This document shows, one piece after another, positions 7,541 through 16,279 of a stretch of 34,260 bases of DNA. The translations under genes and the position numbers were made by a program. This DNA comes from Thermosulfurimonas sp. (GTDB lineage Bacteria > Desulfobacterota > Thermodesulfobacteria > Thermodesulfobacteriales > Thermodesulfobacteriaceae), in the NCBI GenBank assembly GCA_015487645.1, contig WFPH01000150.1:1-34260 (forward strand), in the 5' to 3' direction. Below the pieces are notes generated by a model, which saw nothing but the letters and a program-made list of their open reading frames with translations, did no database searches and was not told the DNA's origin. Each line of letters opens with the position of its first letter. Within the stretch, counting starts at the first letter, position 1.

Positions 7541-8893
7541 ATGGGACTCACCGGTATTCAGATCATGCAGAAGTTGCCTAAGACCAACTGCGGGGATTGC
7601 GGTTTCCCCACCTGTCTGGCCTTTGCCATGAAGGTAGCTGCCGGGCAGGCCGAGATCGACAAGTGTCCGCACGTGGATCCGGCGGTCAAGGAGGAGATCG
7701 CCGAGGCCTCGGCGCCGCCTATCCGGACGGTGGTTCTTGGAAGCGGAGAAAACCAGGTCAAACTCGGAGGGGAAACTGTCCTTTTCCGGCACGAAAAGCG
7801 TTTCGAGAACCCCACGGCTATCGGTGTGAGGATAGCCACAGACATGTCTGCCGAGGAGATCGAACGGCGCCTTGAGGCCTTTCGTAAGTTCCGCTGGGAA
7901 CGGGTAGGGGTGGAGCTAAAGGCCGACATGGTGGCCGTAGAGGACACCGGAGCCGGCAAAGAGGCCTTCTGTAACTTGGTCAAGAAGGTGCGGGAGGAAG
8001 CCCCGGAGGCCGTCCTGGTTCTCATGAGCGGAGACCGGGAGATACTTTCTTCGGCCTGCGATCTCTGCGGGGAACACCGGCCTCTACTTTACGCGGCCAC
8101 GCTCGACAATTTCAAAGAGATGGGAGAACTGGCCAAAGAAAAGAAGGCCGCGCTGGCGGTGAAAGGCGAGAGTCTGGCGGAGACGGCCCGGATTTCTGAA
8201 GAGCTCATCAAGATGGGGCTCAAAGATCTGGTGCTTGATACCGGAGCCAAAAGCGTGCGTGAGCTTTATGAGGACCAGGTGATCGTGCGCCGGGCGGCCA
8301 TCAAGAAGCGTTTCAAACCCTTCGGGTTCCCCACGATCACTTTTCCTTACCGCTACACGGACAACTACCTGGCGGAGGCCATCCTGACCTCGGTCCTCAT
8401 CCCGAAGTATGCCGGAGCGGTTATACTTTCTGATTTCCGGGGGGATGTCCTCTTCCCGCTTTTCGTGGAACGGATGAACATCTTTACTGATCCGCAGAAG
8501 CCTCTGGTGGTAGAGGAGGGGATCTATCCCATCAATGGTCCGGACGAAAATTCTCCGGTGCTGGTAACCTGCAATTTTGCTCTGACTTACTTCATCGTTT
8601 CGGGAGAAGTGGAAGGCAGCCGGGTACCCTCCTGGCTTCTCATCAAGGATACCGAAGGACTTTCGGTGCTCACAGCCTGGGCCGCGGGCAAGTTTGGGGC
8701 GGACACCATCGCGGAGTTCGTTAAGAAATGCGGTATAGCGGACAAGGTCAAGCACCGTAAGCTGGTTATCCCGGGCTATCTGGCCTCTATCAAAGGCGAG
8801 CTTGAGGACGAGCTTCCGGACTGGGAAATTATTATCGGGCCGCGTGAGGCCAGTGGTCTTCCGGCCTTCCTCAAGGAATGGAAAGCGGCCTAA
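7541..8893 (+). CDS. acsC: corrinoid iron-sulfur protein large subunit AcsC
   Basis: A 450-residue large subunit of CFeSP. The N-terminal 4Fe-4S domain has Cys17, Cys20, Cys25 and Cys42 (CGDCGFPTC then KCP), the expected spacing. It is followed by a TIM barrel and the C-terminal cobalamin-binding domain (VLVTCNFALTYFIV, VPSWLLIKDTEGLSVLTAW). The protein carries the methyl group on cobalt from AcsE to AcsB, and its cluster reduces the inactive Co(II) form together with an activator. It pairs with the AcsD half of the MetF-AcsD fusion. It sits directly behind acsB with a GGAGGG ribosome site. An AcsV-like activator candidate lies about 15 kb downstream. Confidence 0.97.
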   Translation: MGLTGIQIMQKLPKTNCGDCGFPTCLAFAMKVAAGQAEIDKCPHVDPAVKEEIAEASAPPIRTVVLGSGENQVKLGGETVLFRHEKRFENPTAIGVRIATDMSAEEIERRLEAFRKFRWERVGVELKADMVAVEDTGAGKEAFCNLVKKVREEAPEAVLVLMSGDREILSSACDLCGEHRPLLYAATLDNFKEMGELAKEKKAALAVKGESLAETARISEELIKMGLKDLVLDTGAKSVRELYEDQVIVRRAAIKKRFKPFGFPTITFPYRYTDNYLAEAILTSVLIPKYAGAVILSDFRGDVLFPLFVERMNIFTDPQKPLVVEEGIYPINGPDENSPVLVTCNFALTYFIVSGEVEGSRVPSWLLIKDTEGLSVLTAWAAGKFGADTIAEFVKKCGIADKVKHRKLVIPGYLASIKGELEDELPDWEIIIGPREASGLPAFLKEWKAA

Positions 8894-8941
8894 AATAGTT
8901 GATATGGGTATAAAATAAAGACTCCAAGAGGAGGGGAATTT

Positions 8942-9838
8942 ATGAGTCAGCAGGTTATCTGTATTGCCGAGAGTATTAACATCATGTCTAAGCGCATCGG
9001 TCCGGCCATGAAGGAAAGGAATCCCGAACCCATCAAGGAGATGGCCAAGGAAGAGGCTGAGCGGGGCGCGGATTATCTGGATCTTAATATTGGGCCGGCC
9101 AAGAAAGATGGTCCGGAGCTGGCGGCCTGGATCGTAAAGGTGGTGGAAGAGACGGTAGATGTGCCTATTTCGCTCGACACCACTAACCCCGAGGCCATGA
9201 CCGCGGGTCTCAAGGCTTCGAAGAATCCGGCCCGATGCCTCATGAACTCCATTTCCGCCCAGCCCGAGCGGATGGAAAAGCTCATCCCGGTGGCCGCGGA
9301 GCTCGGATGCGATGTGGTGGCTCTCCTTTGGGGGCCCGAGGGAATGCCGCGGGACGCTAACGAGCGGGCGGCGCTCGCGGTGGATCTCATCATGAAGCTC
9401 AACGAGGCCGGTATCCCCAACGAGAAGATCTGGGTGGATCCTATCGCTACCCCTATCACTCTGGGAGCCGAGCAGATCATGGCAGGTCTGGAGTTCCTGG
9501 CCATGCTTCAGGACATCGCTCCCGGGGCCAAGAGTACGGTAGGGCTTTCCAATGTCTCCAACGGGGTAGCCACTCACTTGAGACCTTACCTCAACCGCGT
9601 CTATCTCATGATGCTCATGAAGTACAACATCTATTCGGCCATTGTGGACGTTTATGACCAGGAGCTGGTAGAGATCGCCAAAGGGAAGCATCCGGATTGG
9701 GTGAAGCTGGTTCACGACATCATGGACGGGGATGAACCGGATCCCAAAAGCCTTTCTCCGAAGGAGCTCGAAATCTACAAAACGGCCAGGGTTTTACTCG
9801 GGAAGACCATCTTCTCGGAGTCCTGGCTTGAACTGTAG
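8942..9838 (+). CDS. acsE: methyltetrahydrofolate:CFeSP methyltransferase AcsE
   Basis: A 298-residue pterin-binding TIM barrel enzyme moving the methyl group from methyl-THF to the CFeSP cobalt. Family signatures seen: AESINIMSKRIG at the N-terminus, GADYLDLNIGPAKK (pterin pocket Asp/Asn), PISLDTTNPEAM, KNPARCLMNSISAQ, WVDPIATPI and STVGLSNVSNG. The C-terminal tail after about residue 262 (PDPKSLSPKELEIYKTARVL onward) goes beyond the roughly 260-residue Moorella enzyme. The start is ATG 8942 behind GAGGAGGGG. The 48-bp gap from acsC contains an AT-rich stretch that could hold a secondary promoter, but nothing convincing. It is the last acs gene before the formate dehydrogenase. Confidence 0.95.
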   Translation: MSQQVICIAESINIMSKRIGPAMKERNPEPIKEMAKEEAERGADYLDLNIGPAKKDGPELAAWIVKVVEETVDVPISLDTTNPEAMTAGLKASKNPARCLMNSISAQPERMEKLIPVAAELGCDVVALLWGPEGMPRDANERAALAVDLIMKLNEAGIPNEKIWVDPIATPITLGAEQIMAGLEFLAMLQDIAPGAKSTVGLSNVSNGVATHLRPYLNRVYLMMLMKYNIYSAIVDVYDQELVEIAKGKHPDWVKLVHDIMDGDEPDPKSLSPKELEIYKTARVLLGKTIFSESWLEL

Positions 9839-9908
9839 CTTTTAGTAAAGCTCCTTAAAAGATAGACTTTCTCACTTTTTAGCTTAGGGAAAGCGATGGG
9901 GGCTTTTT

Positions 9909-12900
9909 ATGAAGATTTGGCTGGACGGACAGGAGATCGAGGTCCAGGCGGGGGAGACCCTTTTAGAGGTAGCTAAAAGGGTAGGGGTCCACGTTCCGAC
10001 CCTTTGCTATCTACCGAGGGCTTCGGAATCACCGGTGCCCTGCGGACTGTGTGTGGTAGAGGTGGAGGGCCGTGGTCTAGTTCGAGCCTGTGCCACCCCG
10101 GTGGAAGACGGTCTCAGGGTAAACACAATCTCAGAGGCCGTAAAAGAAGCTCGTCGCAAGAAACTCGAGGCTCTGGTAGCCAACCACTACGGGGACTGCA
10201 AGGCCCCCTGCGGTCAGCCCTGTCCCGGGGGGCTCAACATTCAGGGTTACATCGCCTTCATTGCCCGGGGAGAGTACGCCGCGGCCCTGAGCCTGATTAA
10301 GGAAAGGCTCCCTCTTCCGGCCACCGTGGGCCGGGTGTGCCCCCGTTTCTGTGAACCCCGATGTCGCCGCGCCCTGGTAGATGCCCCCATCGCCATCAAT
10401 GATCTCAAGCGTTTTGTGGCCGATTGGGGTTTGAAACATGGTGAGCGGCGTCCGGAAATAGCGCCCCCGACCGGAAAGAAGGTGGCGGTGGTGGGTGCCG
10501 GACCAGCCGGCCTCTCCGCGGCCTACTACTTGAGGCTCCGTGGACATGGAGTGACCATTTTTGAGGCCCGGGAAGAACCGGGTGGTATGCCTCGCTGGGC
10601 TATACCGGATTTCAAGCTCCCCAAAGAGGTCCTACGCCAGGAAATCAAGGGCCTGCTTTCTCTGGGGATAGAGCTCAAAACGGGCCAGGCCTGGGGACGA
10701 GACTTCACCCTCAAAGATCTTTTCGATCAGGGGTATGAGGCCATCTTTCTGGCTATTGGGGCTTCCCGTGATCGGGGCCACGACGTCCCGGGAGAAGATA
10801 AAGCCCTCTCCGGGCTCGAGCTCCTCTACCGGCTAAATGCCGGGGAGGATCTCCCGGTAAGTAAAGGGCAGAAGGTCTTGGTCATGGGGGGAGGCTACAC
10901 CGCGGTGGATGTTTCCCGGGCTCTGGTGCGTCTGGGAGCCCGGGTGACCCTGGTCTACCCCCGTTCCCGGGTGGAAATGCCCGCTCCTCAGAGAGAGATA
11001 AAGGCCGCCGAGGCCGAAGGGGTGGAACTCTTTCTGATGGCCCTCCCGCTCGAGATCGAAAAAACGGACTCCGCCTATCGGGTACGTATGGCTCGGACGG
11101 TCCTCTCTGAACCTGATCCCAAGACTAAAGCTCGGAAGGTTGTTCCACTTGAAGGCACCGAAAAGGAATACGAATTCGATCTGGTGGTGAGGGCCTGGGG
11201 AGAAGAACCGGACTCCGCCTTCAAGTCCTTTGGAGAACTTGAGGCCCAGCTGGCCACCACTCCTACCGGTCAACTTAAAGTCCAGAGCGGAAGCCAGGCC
11301 ACCAGTCTTCCGGGGGTCTTTGCCGGTGGAGACTTTGTTTCCGGTCCCAAAACCGTGATCCAGGCGGTGGCTTCCGGCCGAAGGGCGGCCGAGGCTATCC
11401 ACGCCTATCTCCTCGGGATCAAAAAACCTAAGGGTATTACCACCGTAAAATACGACTTCAATCGGGGACGGCGTCCGGAAGAGATGGACCTGGAGTTCTA
11501 CGAACAGTTTCCATCCGCTCAGCGGGAGACTCCGGCAGAAAGGCCTCCGGAGGAAAGGATAGGGGACTTCGGGGAGGTCGTGGCCGGATTCACCGAGGAG
11601 GCGGCCCGGAGGGAGGCCGAAAGATGTCTAAAATGTGGATGTCTGGGGTTCCACAAGTGCACCTTCAGGGAACTTTTGATCGCGGAAAATGTGGCCGCTA
11701 AAGGTCGGAAGAGGGCCAAGTACCGGCTGGACACGGACCATCCCTTCATCGAAGTGGACTCCAACAAATGTGTGGGCTGTTTTCGGTGTCTCAGAAGCTG
11801 TCAACACGAGGGCTTAGAGCTCAAGATCTATGCCCAAGGAACCAGCGAGGAGGAGATTCATTTCAGTTTTACAGAGAACTGTGTAGCCTGTGGAGCCTGC
11901 GTAGATGCCTGTCCTACAGGGGCCCTTACCCGTAAAGACTCCACGGTTCCCTTTGCCAAGGAGGAGGTCCGCGAGGTTCGCACGGTCTGTGTGTACTGCG
12001 GCACAGGCTGCAATATCCTGGCGCGGGTGAAGAACGGAAGCATCTTAGAGGTCACCGGAGCCGAGGTGCCCCCCAATTACGGAGACCTCTGTGTCAAGGG
12101 GCGCTTCGGGTATACTTTTTACCGGCATCCGGAAAGACTCAAGCGTCCGCTCTTAAGGAATGATCGGGGGCAACCCTTCCGGGAGGTTTCCTGGGAAGAG
12201 GCCTTTGACTTTGTAGCCGAAAGGTTGCAGGCTATTAAAGACAAATACGGGCCAGAGGCCATCGGGGTCCTCTGCTCCGCCAGGACCACCAACGAAGAGA
12301 CCTATGTCGCGCAGAAGTTTGCCCGGGCGGTCCTAGGAACGCACAATGTAGATAATCCCGCACGGGTCTGACACGCTCCCTCGGTCGCGGGTCTCGCGGC
12401 CACCTTCGGATCCGGAGCGGCTACGGGGACCTTCGACGAGATTCTGAGGACCGAGGTCCTCATTCTCTGGGGAGCCAACCCCACCGAGGCCCATCCTATC
12501 GTGGGGTACAAGATCAAAAGGGCCTTGGAGAAAGGTCTTAAGCTGGTGGTGGTGGATCCCCGGAAGACGGAGCTTGCGGCGCAGGCCGATCTCTGGCTTC
12601 CTATCCGTCCCGGTACCAATGTAGCGTTAGCCAATGGCATTGCCCATGTCATCATTCGCGATGGTCTTTACCGGGAAGATTTCATCCGGGAGAGAACGGA
12701 GAATTTCGACGGGTACGCCCGCTATATCCTTACCGAATGGCCTTTGGAAAGGGTCGAACGGCTTACGGGCATCCGCCGAGAATATATCGAGCAGGTAGCC
12801 CGACTTTACGCCCGGGCGAAGAGGGCTCTCATCCTCTGGGGACTCGGGGTCGCGGAACATCGGAGCGGAAGCTACGGGGTAATGGCCCTAGCCAATCTGG

Positions 12901-14009
12901 CCCTTCTTTGCGGGCACGTTGGGCGTCCGGGTACCGGGGCCATGCCTCTCCGGGGGCAGAATAACGTCCAGGGAGCCTGCGACATGGGGGCCCTCCCTTA
13001 TGTGCTGCCGGGCTATCAGAAGCCTGAAGATCCTCTGGTACGCAAAAAGTTCGAAGAGATCTGGGGGCGGCCGCTACCCGAAAAACCCGGTCTTACCGAG
13101 CCCCGAATGTACCAGGAAGCCCTGGCCGGCCACCTCAAGGCCCTTTACATTGTGGGTTACGATGTGGCCCTGACGCACGCCAACTTAGAAAATGTGCATC
13201 GGGCTCTTAGCAGCTTAGATCTCCTGGTGGTGCATGACATCTTTTTCCCTAAGACGGGAGAGTTTGCCCATGTGGTTTTTCCGTCGGCCTGTCTTTTCGA
13301 GAAGGACGGCACCACCGACAACGGGGAACGTCGAGTCCAACGGATAAGAAAACTGGTGGAGCCTCCCGAGGGGGTGCTTACGGATTGGCAGATTATTGCG
13401 GAAATATCTCGACGTCTAGGATACGAGATGAACTATGCCCGAGCGGAGGATATCTTTGAGGAGATGCGCCGGGTGATGCCCAGCTTTGCCGGCCTCACCT
13501 ACGGAAGACTGGAAGAAAAAGGTCTTTGCTGGCCCGTCCCGGAGGAGACGCACCCCGGCACAGAGATCATGTTCCAGGAGAAGTTCGCCACCTCTTCCGG
13601 AAAGGCCTGCTTTGCGCTCCCCAAATACTGGCCAGCGGAAGAGGAACCAGATGGTAACTATCCTTTCCTTTTGATTACCGGCCGACGGCTTCCGCATTAC
13701 AATTGCGGTTCCATGACCCGAAGGGTGGCGGGGATTATGGATCTACTTCCGGAAGAACTGGTGGAGATCCATCCCAAAGACGCCCGCCGGTTGAAACTCC
13801 GGGAACGGGACCGTATTCGGATCGTCAGCCGGAGAGGGACTATTTCCGCCAGGGTCCACATTTCCTCGCGGGTAAATCCCGGGATCCTTTTCATGGATTT
13901 CCATTTTGAGGAGCCGCTTACCAATATGGTTACCAGTCCGGGGCTGGACGTGAAGGTGCATACTCCGGAATATAAAGTGGCCGCTGTTAGGATAGAAAAG
14001 GTAGATTAA
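9909..14009 (+). CDS. fdhA: selenocysteine formate dehydrogenase fused to [2Fe-2S] and GltD-like NAD(P)H/FAD modules (UGA at 12369-12371)
   Basis: Reading through TGA 12369-12371 gives a 1366-residue protein with Sec821 in the FDH active-site motif ARV-U-HAPSV. Domains: a NuoG-like [2Fe-2S] domain, Cys33, 45, 48 and 61; a GltD-type Cys-rich linker (GDCKAPCGQPCPGGLN) and FAD/NAD(P)H domain (GAGPAGLS at about 194); a 2x[4Fe-4S] ferredoxin (CVGCFRC, CVACGAC, about 620-670); the catalytic 4Fe-4S motif from Cys694 (CVYCGTGC); then the bis-MGD Mo/W domain ending near 1366 (GHVGRPGTGAMPLRGQNNVQGA is conserved). It likely reduces CO2 to formate with NAD(P)H and possibly ferredoxin, feeding the methyl branch. 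A SECIS hairpin follows the UGA. The start is ATG 9909, 70 bp after acsE, with GGGGGC upstream. The stop overlaps the convergent HDOD stop. Confidence 0.93.
12369..12401 (+). promoter_or_regulatory. UGA selenocysteine codon and SECIS hairpin in fdhA
   Basis: TGA 12369-12371 is followed by exactly 11 nt and then a 7-bp stem, GGTCGCG (12383-12389) with CGCGGCC (12395-12401), including one G-U pair. The loop is GGTCT (12390-12394). The classic E. coli fdhF SECIS has the same 11-nt spacing, a GGU/ACC stem base and a GGUCU-containing apical loop, so this is a close match for a SelB-binding element. selA, selB, selC and selD are not in the window and must be elsewhere in the genome. Confidence 0.92.
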
Positions 14010-15130
14010 AGCCTCTCGGTCACCACAGAAGCTCGATTGATATAGGAAAGCAGTTCATTAGTCATTAGGTTTTCGGCCGGCCCTTTGAGGTCCAGGACTC
14101 GGTATATCCAATTCGGAAGTTTGTACGCGTATTTACTCTCCAGATGGCCGTACAAGTGTGAAAGATAGTCGGCCACCGCGACCCAGGCGGCCAGTTTTCT
14201 CTCCTCGGGTGGTAGATCCCAGAACTGTTCTCTGGCTATAGGATGATGATAAGCGGTAGCGGCGTAAATTTCCGAGGGGAGGTTCCAGAATTTAACCACC
14301 AGACCTCCCAGAAGATTGTGCCCGAATCCAAAGCGAATTTCTTCTTCTTTTAAGGGGGGTAGGCTTTCCGTATAACTGGTGGTAAAGGACCCCTCTTCAC
14401 CAAACAAAGGCAGGAAAAATTTCCCTACGTCATGGAGGATTCCAGCCGTGATATAAAGACCGGGGTCATACCCCCTTTGAATGGCAAAATATCCCAGAAT
14501 ACTGGAGACCTCTACAGAATGTTTCCAGATATCTCTTATTTCCTCCCGGGACAGAGGAGTATATCGGTCAAGGGTTTTACGGAAAAAGTAGTGTAGCAAG
14601 ATCATTCTAAGCTGGTTATACCCCATGAGAACTATGGCTCTATGAACCGAGGTAATCTTTTGGGAAACTGCAGTTCGGAAAAAGGCCGAATTGGCTACTC
14701 GCAGGACTTCTGCGGTAAGAATGGGATCTAAAGAGATGATCTTGGCGATTTCTTTTACATTGGATTCAGGATTGGCTAAAAGCTGATACAATTTGGAGGA
14801 AAGGATTTCTGGAGGCGGGAGATCTTTCAAAAACTTAGGCATTTCTTTTTCCAACTTTTGCAGGTGTAGATTGGAGACCCAGTCGTATTGAGCCAGATCG
14901 TAGAGAATTATTTTCTCTTTTTCCTTTGTCAGTTCGTCTAAGATAGAATCGTGAGCCTCTTCCTTTTTTTCTTTTAGATCCGGACGGGAAAAACTCGAAG
15001 GAAGAGCCACCGTGGCTGATGAAGTATTTCTAAACAGATAGTACAATAGGTATATGAGCAACAAGAAAATTACAATCAGACCTAACTTCAACATATTTTT
15101 GATTTTAAATAAACGGCACTCAAAATTCAA
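14006..15130 (-). CDS. membrane-anchored HDOD-domain protein
   Basis: A 374-residue protein. A hydrophobic N-terminal segment (LKLGLIVIFLLLIYLLYYLF) is followed by a charged stretch (KEKKEE) and an HDOD domain from about residue 95 (LPPPEILSSKLYQLLANP, SLDPILTAEVLRVANSAFF, SVHRAIVLMGYNQLR, GILHDVGKFFLPL, AYHHP). HDOD domains are HD-superfamily folds used in signalling; they usually bind nucleotides or partners and lack phosphodiesterase activity. The only membrane span is at the start, so the domain is probably cytoplasmic. The longest frame begins with TTG at 15130 without a good ribosome site; ATG at 15094 (residue 13) starting MLKLGLIV is a plausible alternative. It is convergent with fdhA, sharing 4 bp at the stops. 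Its target is unknown. Confidence 0.8.
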   Translation of the reverse strand: MNFECRLFKIKNMLKLGLIVIFLLLIYLLYYLFRNTSSATVALPSSFSRPDLKEKKEEAHDSILDELTKEKEKIILYDLAQYDWVSNLHLQKLEKEMPKFLKDLPPPEILSSKLYQLLANPESNVKEIAKIISLDPILTAEVLRVANSAFFRTAVSQKITSVHRAIVLMGYNQLRMILLHYFFRKTLDRYTPLSREEIRDIWKHSVEVSSILGYFAIQRGYDPGLYITAGILHDVGKFFLPLFGEEGSFTTSYTESLPPLKEEEIRFGFGHNLLGGLVVKFWNLPSEIYAATAYHHPIAREQFWDLPPEERKLAAWVAVADYLSHLYGHLESKYAYKLPNWIYRVLDLKGPAENLMTNELLSYINRASVVTERL

Positions 15131-15243
15131 TCTTTGTTAAAACTTGAACCTTTCCGGGCTCCTAGCTTTTCCTATGTCCGATAATAGATATTATGTAAAA
15201 TAAAGATCCGAAAAGCATCTTTCTGGCTTCCGGAGTAATTTTT

Positions 15244-15260
15244 TGCTATAAAAATAGCCG
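15244..15260 (+). promoter_or_regulatory. extended -10 promoter just before the 15261 start
   Basis: TGCTATAAA at 15244-15252 matches an extended -10 (TGnTATAAT). Transcription would start about 7 nt downstream, at 15259-15261, on or next to the ATG at 15261. No Shine-Dalgarno sequence precedes that ATG, so a leaderless mRNA is suggested. The -35 position (around 15224-15229) has no clear match. The rest of the 15131-15260 gap is AT-rich and may also hold the promoter of the divergent HDOD gene, which I could not pin down. Confidence 0.45.
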
Positions 15261-16160
15261 ATGCGAAGGATTTACGGTCCTCTAGCCCTCCTGGTTTTTG
15301 CGAGCGCTGTCCTCGGCCTTGCCACTGGTTGTCCCTTTCTCAAGACCTGGTTTTATCTCTTTGCCTGGTGGAGCTACATCTTTTTCCTGGACTGGCTCAA
15401 TTTGAGATTAAAAGGCACCTCTCGCCTGTACTCTGACCCTAAAGGATTTCTCAGACTCTCTCTGGCCTCAATCTTTCTGTGGCTTGTTTTCGAGTGGTTC
15501 AACCTGTTTCTTAAGAATTGGGCCTATCTCCAGGTTCCTTCGTCACTTTGGGTGCGTTGGCTGGGATACACCTTGGCCTTTGCCACCGTTCTTCCGGGAA
15601 TCTTTGAGACTTACGATCTCTTGGAGCACCTCTGGAAAAGGCCCCTCAGGATTCGCCCTCTTTCAACCCCCCTGAGATGGTTCCCTTTTTTTGCGATCTC
15701 GGGTCTACTCTGCGCGCTTCTTCCTCTGGCCTATCCGCATTACTTCTTCCCCTTGGTCTGGGCCTGGGGATTTCTCCTCCTGGAACCGTTCAATTATATA
15801 CTGATCCCCTCGGCTTCTCTCCTTAAAGATCTGGAAGAAGGCACGGCTAGACGCCCTGCCCTCCTCCTCTTATCTGGACTTATTTGTGGATTTTTTTGGG
15901 AGTGTTGGAACTACTGGGCTGGGACTAAGTGGATCTATACCCTCCCCTGGGCCTGGCTCATGAAAATCAAGCTCTTTGAAATGCCTTTGGCCGGCTATCT
16001 CGGTTTTCCTCCCTTTGCCCTGGAGTGCTGGTCTATGTGGATCTTCCTTCACAAAGAATTACAGAAAAAATGGGTAATTTTTATCATTGTTCTCTTCAGT
16101 ATAACCATGTTTCACGCTCTAGATCTTCATACAGTATTAAAATTCCAGAAATCTTTTTGA
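15261..16160 (+). CDS. polytopic membrane protein of unknown function with an internal repeat
   Basis: A 299-residue, strongly hydrophobic protein, rich in Trp and Phe, with about eight likely membrane spans. I do not recognise the family with confidence. Two blocks resemble each other: residues about 78-120 (FEWFNLFLKNWAYLQVP, then LPGIFETYDLL) and about 213-265 (WECWNYWAGTKWIYTLP, then FPPFALECWSMW). Both show E-x2-N, then W-x-Y-x3-P, then P-x3-E. Conserved acidic, Asn and Trp residues within membrane segments suggest an enzyme or a binding site more than a pure scaffold. The pattern faintly recalls the repeated three-helix lycopene cyclase-type domains, but this is a guess. The start is ATG 15261, directly after a -10 element. 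Codon and base composition are more AT-rich than in the flanking acs genes. Confidence 0.75.
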   Translation: MRRIYGPLALLVFASAVLGLATGCPFLKTWFYLFAWWSYIFFLDWLNLRLKGTSRLYSDPKGFLRLSLASIFLWLVFEWFNLFLKNWAYLQVPSSLWVRWLGYTLAFATVLPGIFETYDLLEHLWKRPLRIRPLSTPLRWFPFFAISGLLCALLPLAYPHYFFPLVWAWGFLLLEPFNYILIPSASLLKDLEEGTARRPALLLLSGLICGFFWECWNYWAGTKWIYTLPWAWLMKIKLFEMPLAGYLGFPPFALECWSMWIFLHKELQKKWVIFIIVLFSITMFHALDLHTVLKFQKSF

Positions 16161-16218
16161 AGAAACATGTACCCGAAAATCATTCCTTTGAATTTGGCTT
16201 CCTTCTTGTTTCTTCAGG

Positions 16219-16272
16219 TTGACTTTTTTTATAAGAAACGTTTAAAAGTGTTAAAACTGCAGTCACCGGAGG
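16219..16272 (+). promoter_or_regulatory. promoter and ribosome site of the octahaem cytochrome gene
   Basis: A -35-like TTGACT (16219-16224) is followed after 18 nt by TAAAAG (16243-16248), a 4/6 match to the -10 consensus. A clear ribosome site, GGAGG at 16268-16272, precedes ATG 16280 by 7 nt. The 119-bp gap from the membrane protein gene shows no clear terminator, so read-through from 15261 is also possible. Confidence 0.45.
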
Positions 16273-16279
16273 TTAGAGA

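Noticed and set aside
9837..9852. hairpin AGCTTT/AAAGCT after acsE as a terminator
   Set aside because: The stem is only 6 bp and A/T-rich, and no T-run follows, so it is not convincing; fdhA may be transcribed with acsE.
12369..12501. formate dehydrogenase as two genes or a pseudogene (stop at 12369, restart at 12501)
   Set aside because: The TGA lies exactly at the catalytic Sec/Cys of FDH, the frame stays open through both halves, and the downstream hairpin matches the fdhF SECIS.
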